DNA of 22,420 bases from a virus. The first letter of the stretch is position 1; each line of letters starts with the position of its first letter. The notes beneath the pieces are model-generated. The model made no database searches, was not told the DNA's origin, and was given only the letters and a program-made list of their open reading frames with translations. Location of the stretch: positions 1 to 22,420 of IMG/VR virus record IMGVR_UViG_3300028858_000221; one strand, written 5' to 3'. Positions 14,421 through 20,814 of this stretch are shown here, piece by piece. A program made the translations under genes and the position numbers.

Positions 14421-14874
14421 GATTCACCCCCTCGGCGCCCGAATAACCGACCCAGGCGGCGCCGTCGAAGCGTTGCAGACGCACGTCGGCCAGCGGCACG
14501 ACGCCAGCAATGGCAAACCAGTTGATGGGCGAGGCACCACGCTTGCGTCCCACGGATTCCAGCTTGCGGCGGGTGGTGCTGGTGATACCTGCGTACTTGC
14601 AGGCGTCCACCCAACTCATCAGGCGCGCGTCGTCGGCAGGAAGGGAAAACCGGGCACAGCCAAACTCGGCCAGTTGCTCGGCAAAGGTCAGCAAGCGCGG
14701 ACCATCCGCCCCCATGACCATCTTGGTCGCGGTGCCCTCCCAGCGTTGCGCCTTGGAAAACCACACTAGCGGCGGCTCATGCTCGGCACCGGCGTTGTTT
14801 GGGCGAAGCGATCCAGACGTGAGGATCAGCGGGAGATGATGATGTTCGGTCGTGTAGTGGTGAACCATGATCAC
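14413..14874 (-). CDS. Unrecognised protein with HYT..H start, 153 aa
   Basis: GTG at 14874 overlaps the upstream stop (GTGA) and has AGGAGG 6 bases upstream; ATG at 14868 is the alternative but lies farther from that site. The first 50 residues read VHHYTTEHHLPLILTSGSL, then PPLVWFSKAQRWEGTATKM. This is the type of start (H-Y/F-T, then a helix leading to a glycine, then a W/F-strand) seen in some ADP-ribosyltransferase-like folds such as DarT and Tpt1. I could not identify further catalytic residues, so this is only a suggestion. It sits in the replication operon and may be a common gene of this island family. Confidence 0.55.
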   Translation of the reverse strand: MIMVHHYTTEHHHLPLILTSGSLRPNNAGAEHEPPLVWFSKAQRWEGTATKMVMGADGPRLLTFAEQLAEFGCARFSLPADDARLMSWVDACKYAGITSTTRRKLESVGRKRGASPINWFAIAGVVPLADVRLQRFDGAAWVGYSGAEGVNHG

Positions 14875-15155
14875 TGGCCACCTCCTTGGCGATCAGCGCC
14901 AGCAAAGGCCCGGCAAACTTGACCGTTGTTCACACCGTGCCAGCGGGTGGTGTCGTCGATTGAGTCAACCAGAACGGCTGTCACCTGAGCTCCAGCACTG
15001 CGCATAACCACGCGCCCGCACTCGGCGTCGGCCTCGGTCAAGAACGGCCCCAGCAACGCCTTGGGCGCCTTTGGGTGGGTTACGAACCAAAGCTCGGCGG
15101 CTTTTTTTGAGCAAGCCGATCCCATCGACGCTGATGCGCCGTTTTGAATTTTCAT
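14871..15155 (-). CDS. Unrecognised small protein, 94 aa
   Basis: ATG at 15155 has GAGG 7 bases upstream; the stop overlaps the next start (GTGA). The product holds a mixed alpha/beta segment (AAELWFVTHPKAPKALLGPF, LTEADAECGRVVMRSAG, VTAVLVDSIDD). It is separated from the preceding gene by 106 bp, the longest gap between genes of this part of the operon; that gap shows no terminator. No family is recognised and its role is unknown. Confidence 0.6.
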   Translation of the reverse strand: MKIQNGASASMGSACSKKAAELWFVTHPKAPKALLGPFLTEADAECGRVVMRSAGAQVTAVLVDSIDDTTRWHGVNNGQVCRAFAGADRQGGGQ

Positions 15156-15261
15156 GCTTAACCTCTTAGGTCAGGGCGTCGGCGCTTCGCGTGAGTACGC
15201 GGTGGCTTTGGACAAAATGTGGGGCTGATAAAAAGGATCGAATGCGAACGCATGTGTTGGC

Positions 15262-15771
15262 TCATAGGGCGACCTCGCGGTATTGCTGAGCGCCGCCCAG
15301 GTCGTCCGATCCGAATAGGGCTTGATTGACTGCCTTCCGGCTTTCCAGCATCAGATCGTGTTCATCATGCGTGCCGACGCCCGCCGCCACCCAGTCAGGC
15401 AGTTCCTCGCGGCGCCGCATCTCGTTCAAGTGCGTCCACCACCTGGTAGCGTGTGTGCGCTCGGCAGAAATCGCCTCGGCCACCTCGTTACTGCGCTGGT
15501 CCAGCAGGTGGTGCGGCAATGGCGGTGCCTTATGCGCCTCCGCGTTCGCATCATCCACCTCGTTTTCCATGCGTTCACACCACTGAAAAATTTTCATGGA
15601 CCAGTCATTCGCCTCAATAATGCCGAGTTGGGCGAAAGCGTTGCCGGTACTGTCTTCGGGGAAGTGCTGGAGCATCAGCGTGAAGATCGCGTGCAAGTTG
15701 TCTAGCGCTGCCTGCGCTTCGTACAGATCACTAATGGCGGTCTCGGCGATTGCCTTGTAGGAGCGGCTCAT
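15262..15771 (-). CDS. Unrecognised helical protein, 169 aa
   Basis: The ATG at 15771 overlaps the upstream stop (ATGA). The product is mostly helical and acidic, with several histidines (LHAIFTLMLQHFPED, KIFQWCERMENEVDDANAEA, HATRWWTHLNEMRRREELPDW). It has no signal peptide or known motif. Its N-terminus (AIAETAISDLYEAQAALDNL) is similar in pattern to that of the 87-aa gene two positions upstream (TIQEIANDTLEDLESAQIAL), so the two may be distant relatives. Confidence 0.6.
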   Translation of the reverse strand: MSRSYKAIAETAISDLYEAQAALDNLHAIFTLMLQHFPEDSTGNAFAQLGIIEANDWSMKIFQWCERMENEVDDANAEAHKAPPLPHHLLDQRSNEVAEAISAERTHATRWWTHLNEMRRREELPDWVAAGVGTHDEHDLMLESRKAVNQALFGSDDLGGAQQYREVAL

Positions 15772-15977
15772 AGGGCACCCCCATCCAATTTAAAGCGCCG
15801 ATAAAGATCGTAGCTCGCATCATTCAGGCCGGGCCGGTACTTGGTCCTCAACAAATCGCGCACCCGATCTTCAAGCGTGGCAGTTATGCCCGCGATGTCG
15901 TCAGCCGAGGAATAGCGCATCATGACTCGCAGAAGCTCAGCGCAATAGGCCTTCTGGAACTCAAGAGGGTGTCTCAT
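15768..15977 (-). CDS. Unrecognised small protein, 69 aa
   Basis: Both ends overlap neighbouring genes as ATGA, which supports translation in series. The product is a small, charged, probably all-helical protein (FQKAYCAELLRVMMRYSSAD, TATLEDRVRDLLRTKY) ending in a short basic stretch. No family or motif is recognised. Its place between other small genes ahead of the primase suggests an early, accessory role, but nothing in the sequence shows it. Confidence 0.6.
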   Translation of the reverse strand: MRHPLEFQKAYCAELLRVMMRYSSADDIAGITATLEDRVRDLLRTKYRPGLNDASYDLYRRFKLDGGAL

Positions 15978-16237
15978 TGCTCACCCCCAGCGCCCAGCGC
16001 AACACATCCGGCCAGCGCAGCGGCGATTTGCTCGCGGTTGCAGTCGGCGGTGTTGGCGCCGTCAGCGGCCAGGCTCCACGCGACGTCTACCAGGTTGCGG
16101 ACGTGCTGACTCGTGCCCTTGTCTGCCAATGCGGCATAGAGAACGGCCTCAACCTTGCGCAGTGCGATCTGGGCGCTTTCGAGATCCTCAAGCGTGTCGT
16201 TGGCGATTTCTTGGATGGTGCGGGCGAGAGTATTCAT
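15974..16237 (-). CDS. Unrecognised small helical protein, 87 aa
   Basis: The ATG at 16237 overlaps the upstream stop (ATGA), and the stop overlaps the next start. The N-terminal half is an amphipathic helix pair (IQEIANDTLEDLESAQIALR, KVEAVLYAALADKG); the C-terminus is alanine-rich with two cysteines (NTADCN and AGCVALG). No known motif is seen. The N-terminal pattern resembles that of the 169-aa protein further along the operon, which may mean an old duplication. Confidence 0.6.
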   Translation of the reverse strand: MNTLARTIQEIANDTLEDLESAQIALRKVEAVLYAALADKGTSQHVRNLVDVAWSLAADGANTADCNREQIAAALAGCVALGAGGEQ

Positions 16238-16395
16238 TGCACACCGCCGGCAGACTCCAGGGTACGAGCGATGGCCATGTGGGAGTTGTAACGGGCGAGG
16301 CGAACGGAGAGTGATGAGTTTGCGCGGAGGGCGCTCAGGGCCATGCGGCGGTGAGCAAAGGCGCGGATTGCGGACGGAATAAGGGCGTGATTCAT
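16234..16395 (-). CDS. 53-aa protein controlled by a CI-like leader RNA
   Basis: I start at ATG 16395, with TAGGAG 8 bases upstream. The frame is open further upstream to 16716, but that part is a structured RNA with its own promoter, so a 160-aa protein is rejected. The product is small and basic (FAHRRMALSALRANSSLSVR, RLARYNSHMAIARTLE) and probably helical. Its Shine-Dalgarno is part of a segment that can pair with the 78-nt CI-like RNA just upstream, so translation is likely shut off by that RNA. The stop overlaps the next start. It is the first gene after the leader, so blocking it would affect the whole coupled replication operon. The protein's own function is unknown. Confidence 0.65.
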   Translation of the reverse strand: MNHALIPSAIRAFAHRRMALSALRANSSLSVRLARYNSHMAIARTLESAGGVQ

Positions 16396-16449
16396 CGGTA
16401 CGGCTCCTAACGTTGAGGAACCGCCACTACCTGCTGCAAAACAGAATTG

Positions 16450-16527
16450 GGTGGCGGCTGTACGCAGGTTTGCAGACCGGGACGTTAGGAACCCGGCGCG
16501 CTCGAGAGCGCCCCACGCACAGCCACC
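16450..16527 (-). ncRNA. P4 CI-like immunity RNA, 78 nt (island copy)
   Basis: A closing stem GGTGGCTGTGCG (3' block at 16516-16527) with CGTACAGCCGCCACC (16450-16464) encloses a strong inner hairpin, GCGCT CTCG AGCGC, and the single-stranded segment CCTAACG...CTGCAAAC. That segment is complementary to both flanking segments of the leader. The P4 CI RNA is a 69-nt stem-loop that pairs the same way and causes early transcription termination. The second copy at 20866-20943 has the same length and fold, with base changes that keep pairing. The RNA ends are predicted, not measured. Confidence 0.75.
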
Positions 16528-16549
16528 ATAAAGCGAAATAGCGGCCATG

Positions 16550-16581
16550 AAAAAAGCGCCAGCTTTCGAAACGGTGGCGCT
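16550..16581 (-). terminator. Intrinsic terminator inside the leader
   Basis: The stem AGCGCCA/TGGCGCT (16575-16581 with 16555-16561) is followed on the minus strand by a run of T (16550-16555). It lies between segment 1 and the CI-like RNA, a fitting place for RNA-controlled termination. The host-flank copy of the leader lacks it. Confidence 0.8.
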
Positions 16582-16641
16582 TATGCGCCTAACGATAGTC
16601 GGGCTGCAAAACCCGGTCGCTGAATTTGCAGCGACGGGCAA

Positions 16642-16670
16642 ACCATACCGACGAGCACGATTGCTTGCAA
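16642..16670 (-). promoter_or_regulatory. Promoter of the CI-like leader
   Basis: On the minus strand, TTGCAA (16665-16670), a 17-bp spacer and TATGGT (16642-16647) form a sigma-70-type promoter, with the start expected near 16635. A promoter of the same spacing sits at the same distance from the equivalent hairpin at the second locus. Confidence 0.6.
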
Positions 16671-16712
16671 CAAAAGTTATCGACCGTTTATCGCTGATCA
16701 TGAGCATAGCTG

Positions 16713-17186
16713 TCATGGGCGGAAGTCCTCAGAATCGATTGGCAGCTTCAGTTGCTCCCTCAAATGAGCAACGTGCGCGTACACGCCTGGCTTGTCATAG
16801 CGCCAGTGGGCTAGGCGGCGGCCACTGCTGCTGGCTTCCTTCTTGCGGGCCTCCAACGACCGGCAGGCGTGCCCATATCGTGCTTCGCGGAACGCCATGA
16901 TGAGGCTCGCTTTCAGTTCCACAATGCGGTCGGTATTGCGGGACAACGACAGCAGGAAGAACGCTTGATCTTCGTTCAGCAAGCCGAATCGCTCCGGCCT
17001 ACCACCGGCAGTTCCGGCCAAGGGTTTCTCCGTTTGAAACGGAACAACCCCGAACTCTTCAAACTTCGCCAGGTAGCGCTCGATCAGCGCCATTGGGTTT
17101 TTGTGCTTGGTTCCCAGTTGCTTCGCGAGCTGGCGGCTATCCACGCGAGGCTCGCCCCCGATTTGAGTCACCATGATTGTGTTCAT
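16713..17186 (-). CDS. rha: Rha-family phage regulator
   Basis: The product is 157 aa; its ATG overlaps the upstream stop (ATGA). Residues 8-40 (GGEPRVDSRQLAKQLGTKHK followed by NPMALIERY) are the typical winged-helix start of the phage Rha (pRha) family, and the family part continues to about residue 110 (FGLLNEDQAFFLLSLSRNT, then LKASLIMAFREAR). Rha proteins are found in temperate phages and satellites; in phi80 and P22 the gene interferes with growth in hosts lacking IHF. The C-terminal about 50 residues are basic and variable. The end of the gene lies next to the promoter of the CI-like leader, so regulation of the downstream operon can act right here. Confidence 0.85.
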   Translation of the reverse strand: MNTIMVTQIGGEPRVDSRQLAKQLGTKHKNPMALIERYLAKFEEFGVVPFQTEKPLAGTAGGRPERFGLLNEDQAFFLLSLSRNTDRIVELKASLIMAFREARYGHACRSLEARKKEASSSGRRLAHWRYDKPGVYAHVAHLREQLKLPIDSEDFRP

Positions 17187-17482
17187 GCTGTCACCCCCGC
17201 CGGCGGGTTGGTGCTGAGGTAGTAGAGCGCCATGCCCTGATGAGTACGCCCTTGATCGTCGGTTAGGGTGAGGCGGTGGGTCAGGATCTTGTGGCCCAGG
17301 CTGCGCAGTTCATTGATGCGGGCGCCAGGACGAACGATGTTCAGCTCGCGGATGGCGGTGAAGGTATCAATCGGACCAATTTGTAAGCGCTCCCAAAGGC
17401 GAGCGCGTTGCGCAGTTCCACTGGTATTCTCGGCGTGAGTATTTTTGTGGCTGGCCTGTTGGTCGGCCTTTTTTTTGTTCAT
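17183..17482 (-). CDS. HTH_39-type helix-turn-helix protein
   Basis: The product is 99 aa; its ATG overlaps the AlpA stop (TAATG). The first 25 residues are polar and basic. The rest fits the winged HTH_39 pattern: AQRARLWERLQIGPIDTFTA, then IRELNIVRPGARINELRSLG, then HKILTHRLTLTDDQGR and a final beta wing MALYYLST. Such proteins are common between alpA and rha in P4-like islands and probably bind DNA. It may set operon expression together with AlpA; the target is unknown. Confidence 0.8.
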   Translation of the reverse strand: MNKKKADQQASHKNTHAENTSGTAQRARLWERLQIGPIDTFTAIRELNIVRPGARINELRSLGHKILTHRLTLTDDQGRTHQGMALYYLSTNPPAGVTA

Positions 17483-17742
17483 TAGGCGGCCACCTCGCGT
17501 AGAGCGATGCGCTGGCGCACCCAGGCGTGGACCTCAGCCAGCACAAAGCCAACTGGCGAACCACGCGACTTACTGTTGCTCAGCGGCACAGGACGGGGGA
17601 AGGTCGGGTCGTCTTTGAGGCGTTTGTAGACAGTGGCGCGGGCGAGGCCTGTGATGACTTCTACTTCAGGGAAACGAATGATGGTATTCGCAGGATCGAA
17701 CCCTGTAGCGGAGGCGACTTCAAGTTGACGTAGGTTGCTCAT
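17482..17742 (-). CDS. alpA: AlpA-family transcriptional regulator
   Basis: The product is 86 aa from ATG 17742, with GGGAAA about 8 bases upstream. Residues 22-75 have the AlpA (MerR-like excisionase) layout: IIRFPEVEVITGLARATVYK, RLKDDPTFPRPVPL, then SPVGFVLAEVHAWVRQRIAL. AlpA proteins activate prophage integrase or excision genes and often head such operons. Here it is the first gene of the long leftward operon. An inverted repeat directly upstream (17745-17775) is a likely binding site for it or for another regulator. Confidence 0.9.
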   Translation of the reverse strand: MSNLRQLEVASATGFDPANTIIRFPEVEVITGLARATVYKRLKDDPTFPRPVPLSNSKSRGSPVGFVLAEVHAWVRQRIALREVAA

Positions 17743-17744
17743 AT

Positions 17745-17775
17745 CTGTTTCCCGTTATTGATGAGGACGGGAACA
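17745..17775. promoter_or_regulatory. Inverted repeat upstream of alpA, possible operator
   Basis: CTGTTTCCCGT (17745-17755) faces ACGGGAACAG (17766-17775), a near-perfect inverted repeat with one extra base, centred about 18 bp before the alpA start. The position suits an operator or an mRNA hairpin at the operon's start. Confidence 0.5.
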
Positions 17776-17820
17776 GGTTAAGGAGATAGGTGAACACCTT
17801 CGATCCGAGTTTAGGCGGGT

Positions 17821-17840
17821 GGAAGTTTCCGGAAGGTTTC
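17821..17840. repeat. GGAAGTTTCC/GGAAGGTTTC pair at a gene end
   Basis: Two 10-mers lie in tandem, and a further AGTTTCCGG lies at 17851. The pair ends at the stop codon of the DUF6387-like gene, the same placement as the GGTTAC pair at 7535-7552. Confidence 0.55.
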
Positions 17841-18738
17841 AGCTTGAGAAAGTTTCCGGGTTGGCCCACGCCCGAGAGGCCGCTTCGACGGCTACCAGAG
17901 ACTTAATCTCTGACAGATCGCGCATCAGCCCATCGGCTAGCGGCGCCACAGTTTTGCGTAAGTTGCTCTCTCCTGCGTCATATCTGCTGATCGCAGCTGA
18001 CATTATGCGGTCGGGAATATTGTTGTCTGTTTCCATTTCCCAGATTCTTAGGTCAAGGTAAGGAAGCAACCCATAGCGTGCCCACCGATCGTAGAGGGGC
18101 TTGCCTCTTTTTGGGCTTGAGTTTTTTTGGCCTGCTCTAGCGCCTCTCAGCCATGTGGAAAATGCTTCTTTTAACGCAGCATCTGAAGCGCCAAGGTCAA
18201 CCTGGACGATAGGAATCTCATTCCCTCCACCACTGTAATGGCTGCCCTCTTCATCGTAATAGTTCAGCGACAACGGCGACGTAGCGTGTTCAACAGAATC
18301 CCATACCGAAATGGAGCTAGGGTTAATCGCCGCCCATCTTTTGCTAATCCCTTTTGCTGCTCTGCCGTTCCGCTCTGCTTCTAAGTCTCTGGTCCCTTGC
18401 CATACCAAATCCATGACGCGTACTGATCTGATTGGCTGATTGTCGGCATGGGCCATCCACTCACTGATTTTTCCCTTTGAGGGGCTGTCGACAGGTCTTT
18501 CTCTAACACGTTTAGCTGACTCATTTATGGTCAGTGCCCAGAACTCTAGAGCAAACTCCAGCCAATGTTCTTGGCCGTGCTGAGAGATCCTCTCGTTGTA
18601 GAGGGGGTGTAACACGAGTAAGTCGTGACGGCGTTCTACTTGCTCGAGCCACTCAGCGGCACCAAATGATTCGCACCCCTGGTATTTAGAGAGATCAAAC
18701 CACTCGGGCAAGTCGTTTATTCGATCAATCTTTGCCAT
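17839..18738 (-). CDS. DUF6387-like protein next to integrase
   Basis: The product is 299 aa; ATG at 18738 has GGAGG 8 bases upstream. The start KIDRINDLPEWFDLSKYQG resembles the conserved N-terminus of a family I recall as DUF6387, which is often encoded beside integrases. The rest is mostly helical and rich in W, R and D (WLEQVERRHDLLVLHPLY, FSTWLRGARAG, LPYLDLRIWEMETDN, MSAAISRYDAGESN). No membrane segment or catalytic motif is evident. It is separated from the integrase by 175 bp and from alpA by about 96 bp, so it is probably transcribed on its own. Its role in integration or maintenance is only suggested by position. Confidence 0.7.
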   Translation of the reverse strand: MAKIDRINDLPEWFDLSKYQGCESFGAAEWLEQVERRHDLLVLHPLYNERISQHGQEHWLEFALEFWALTINESAKRVRERPVDSPSKGKISEWMAHADNQPIRSVRVMDLVWQGTRDLEAERNGRAAKGISKRWAAINPSSISVWDSVEHATSPLSLNYYDEEGSHYSGGGNEIPIVQVDLGASDAALKEAFSTWLRGARAGQKNSSPKRGKPLYDRWARYGLLPYLDLRIWEMETDNNIPDRIMSAAISRYDAGESNLRKTVAPLADGLMRDLSEIKSLVAVEAASRAWANPETFSS

Positions 18739-18913
18739 CCTTGTGCCCTCCCAGGCGACCGCATATTGGATAGATCGGGCTCATAGGCGAAAAGGTCGTT
18801 AACCTATCGCTCCGCCGCATTAAGCCCATCAGGGCCGTCTTATGGGTACTGGTTATCTGGACAGTGATGGCTTTGAGTCTATATCTGTCTAGAAGTCAGT
18901 GGGAAGCACCCAG

Positions 18914-20155
18914 TCAGGCTCGCTTGCCAAAGTCGCCCTGGATAACGATGCCACCGGCAAGACCGTCGAGGTAGTTCGCATACCATTGCATCATCACCGT
19001 GCGCTGTGGGAGGTACTGGGCCTTGTTGTAGACGCCAGCAACGCCAGGTTTTTTGTGCGATAGCTGGGCCTCGACGTGGTTCTCGTCGAACCCGTTCTCG
19101 TTGAGCACTGTCGACGCGATATGCCGGAAGCCGTGACCGGTTTGCCGGCCTTCATATCCCATACGGCGCAGCGCCATCAGAAACACTGTGTCACTGCGTG
19201 GTTTGGTGTGGTCGCTGCGGCCAGGGAACAGAAGGGGATAGCTGCCGGTGTACTGGCGTAGTTCCTCCAGCGCCTCGATCGCCTGAGACGAAAGCGGTAC
19301 CAAGTGCTCAAGTCCCTTTTTGCGGCCTTTGCGCTCTACTGGGATCGTCCAGAGCTTTTTGGTGAAATCGAACTCCGACCACCGGGCCTCGCGCAGCTCG
19401 CTAGGGCGCACCGCGAACAGGCTCAGCAGGCGCAGGCCGAGGCGCACATCGTGGGCGTGCGGATAGGCAGCGATGGCGCGGATCAGGCCGGGAAGTTCAT
19501 CGGGTGAGACGTGGGCGTAGTTCTCGGCTTTGCCAGACTGGAGATATTTTTGCAGCCCCTCGAGCGGGTTATGGGTCGCCCGGCCGGTTACCCTGGCCAA
19601 GTCGTAGGCGTCTCGGCAGTACGAGCGCACCCGGCTCATTTGCTCAAGGATTCCCTGTTGTTCCATGCCGCGCAGAAACTCCATCCACTCAAGCGGGGTG
19701 ATGTTGGCATAGGGACGCTTTCCGAACACCGGGAAGACGTGCCGCTCCAGGGCGCCGATGATTCGCTTGGCGGTGCCCGCATCCCAGTTGTTAAGGCGTG
19801 AGGCGTACCACTCTCTCGCCAGTGGCTCGAATGTCTCGCCGGCGATATCCCTCTCTGCTTTTTTGCGGGCTTGCTTGGTAACGATCGGGTTTTTGCCGTC
19901 GGCGGCGTCGGTGCGCAATTCGGCAGCTTTCTGCCTGGCGACTGATCCGCTCACCTCGGGGTAACCGCCAAGCCCAAGCCATGACCATTTGCCGTCAGGC
20001 TTCTTGTAGCGAAGCTGCCAGGACTTTTGGCCATCAGGCTTCACGCGGAAATAAAGGCCGCTCCCGTCCAGCTCGCGATACTCGTTGGCATCAGGCTCCA
20101 GGCCGGCCAATGCGGTATCGGAAAGGGGGCGGCGTTTTATCTCAGAGCGCTTCAT
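18914..20155 (-). CDS. int: P4-type tyrosine recombinase (integrase)
   Basis: The product is 413 aa. The N-terminal part (about 10-100) is the P4-integrase arm-binding domain (LSDTALAGLEPDANEYRELD, SWQLRYKKPDGKWSWLGLGG). The catalytic residues can be seen: Arg250 in FAVRPSELREARW, His341-x-x-Arg344 in HGFRHIAST, His367 in LSHKKPG and the nucleophile Tyr376 in GVYNKAQY. The end (MMQWYANYLDGL) is standard for the family. The gene starts 170 bp from the 3' end of tRNA-Met, the usual att site for this group. Repeats between it and the tRNA probably bind its arm domain. It looks intact and active. Confidence 0.95.
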   Translation of the reverse strand: MKRSEIKRRPLSDTALAGLEPDANEYRELDGSGLYFRVKPDGQKSWQLRYKKPDGKWSWLGLGGYPEVSGSVARQKAAELRTDAADGKNPIVTKQARKKAERDIAGETFEPLAREWYASRLNNWDAGTAKRIIGALERHVFPVFGKRPYANITPLEWMEFLRGMEQQGILEQMSRVRSYCRDAYDLARVTGRATHNPLEGLQKYLQSGKAENYAHVSPDELPGLIRAIAAYPHAHDVRLGLRLLSLFAVRPSELREARWSEFDFTKKLWTIPVERKGRKKGLEHLVPLSSQAIEALEELRQYTGSYPLLFPGRSDHTKPRSDTVFLMALRRMGYEGRQTGHGFRHIASTVLNENGFDENHVEAQLSHKKPGVAGVYNKAQYLPQRTVMMQWYANYLDGLAGGIVIQGDFGKRA

Positions 20156-20163
20156 TTGGGCTT

Positions 20164-20234
20164 GTATCCCCTCGGTTCAATTATTTGTCGAGGATACACA
20201 GGGGGATACACGGAGGGAAGGTATAGGGGGATAG
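20164..20234. repeat. GGATAC repeats, probable integrase arm sites
   Basis: GGATACAC occurs at 20192 and 20204 (12 bp apart), a related GGGGGATAG lies at about 20226, and the inverted form GTATCCCC lies at 20164. They lie between the integrase start and the tRNA 3' end, where arm-type binding sites of this integrase group are expected; they may also control the int promoter. Confidence 0.55.
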
Positions 20235-20258
20235 AAGGAGAGATAGCCAGAAACAAGA

Positions 20259-20279
20259 AAGCCCGCACGAGGCGGGCTT
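20259..20279 (-). terminator. Terminator downstream of tRNA-Met
   Basis: The stem AAGCCCGC/GCGGGCTT with a five-base loop is followed by TCTTG on both strands, so it can act in either direction. It lies about 45 bp past the tRNA 3' end and ends tRNA transcription before the integrase. Confidence 0.7.
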
Positions 20280-20325
20280 CTTGAGGTGGTTTAGAGACTC
20301 ATGTAGACATCTGTAAACCGGTACT

Positions 20326-20402
20326 TGGTGGCTACACAGGGACTTGAACCCCGGACCCCAGCATTATGAATGCTATGCTCTAACCAACTGAGCTATGTAG
20401 CC
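20326..20402 (-). tRNA. tRNA-Met (CAT), elongator
   Basis: The full cloverleaf is present: acceptor stem GGCTACA/TGTAGCC, D-arm with GGTTAGAGC, anticodon stem TAGCA/TGCTG with loop TTCATAA (anticodon CAT), T-arm CGGGG TTCAAGT CCCTG, and an encoded CCA. Its 5' half is nearly the same as E. coli elongator tRNA-Met. The 3' end is the probable attachment site of the island; the gene has stayed complete. Confidence 0.97.
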
Positions 20403-20413
20403 AAGTGGCGCGC

Positions 20414-20442
20414 ATTATTCGCGGAGAACGACAAAGCGTCAA
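20414..20442 (-). promoter_or_regulatory. Promoter of tRNA-Met
   Basis: On the minus strand, TTGACG (20437-20442), a 17-bp spacer and AATAAT (20414-20419) form a good sigma-70 promoter, 11 bp ahead of the tRNA 5' end. It is followed by a GC-rich stretch (GCGCGCC), as usual for stable-RNA promoters. Confidence 0.75.
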
Positions 20443-20574
20443 GCGTTTTTATTGAATTTTTATCTACGCTTTCAACTGTTTAACGAAAAGCCCTGGCTGG
20501 GCCGACGGGAGGCGGGGGGATTTGCAGGTCTTTATGGCGCGCCCGGGTCTCCCACAGTTGGTCGGCGTTGACGG

Positions 20575-20814
20575 TCAGGACGTGCGGGGCATGCAGTCGA
20601 TGGAGCGGTCGACCACGGTTTTGGCCATTTCCAGCAGGTGCCACACGGCGTGGATTTTGGCGCGGTCGTGGGGTGGCAGGTGGTCGCCGCAGTCCAGCAC
20701 GGTGGCCGAGGCGCTGTGGATCAGGTGGGCGATGTAGAGCTGGGCGTCTTCGAAGCTGAGGTGTTCGTTGACGACGAGGCAGTCGATGGGCGGATCGGGG
20801 AGTGCTTTGGTCAT
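20575..20814 (-). CDS. DUF6124-like small protein
   Basis: I start at ATG 20814 (79 aa), with TAGGAG 7 bases upstream; the longer open frame up to 20964 is structured RNA, not protein. The sequence LVVNEHLSFEDAQLYIAHLI, then ATVLDCGDHLPPHDRAKIHA, then VWHLLEMAKTVVDRSI fits the small helical proteins annotated as DUF6124 in Pseudomonas, to my recollection. The function is unknown. It lies in the host flank beyond the tRNA, and its leader is a second copy of the CI-like RNA element found in the island. Its ribosome site can be covered by that RNA, so its translation is probably under RNA control. Confidence 0.75.
   Translation of the reverse strand: MTKALPDPPIDCLVVNEHLSFEDAQLYIAHLIHSASATVLDCGDHLPPHDRAKIHAVWHLLEMAKTVVDRSIDCMPRTS

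Larger units (their letters stand above)
16396..16640 (-). promoter_or_regulatory. Structured leader with three mutually pairing segments
   Basis: Read on the minus strand, the leader has segment 1 (GTTTTGCAGC at 16603-16612 and CGTTAGG at 16588-16594), segment 2 (CCTAACG at 16483-16489 and CTGCAAAC at 16468-16475) and segment 3 (GTTTTGCAGC at 16433-16442 and CGTTAGG at 16406-16412). Segment 3 includes the Shine-Dalgarno of the 53-aa gene. Segment 2 can pair with either segment 1 or segment 3 through both blocks. This is the seqA/seqB/seqC logic of the phage P4 immunity region. A small hairpin GTCGCTG/CAGCGAC (16617-16635) stands at the probable transcript start. Confidence 0.75.

Noticed and set aside
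16234-16716. 160-codon open frame covering the 53-aa gene and its leader
   Set aside because: The upstream part coincides with a promoter, a terminator and a covarying RNA structure; the similar peptide at the second locus reflects conserved RNA, not protein.
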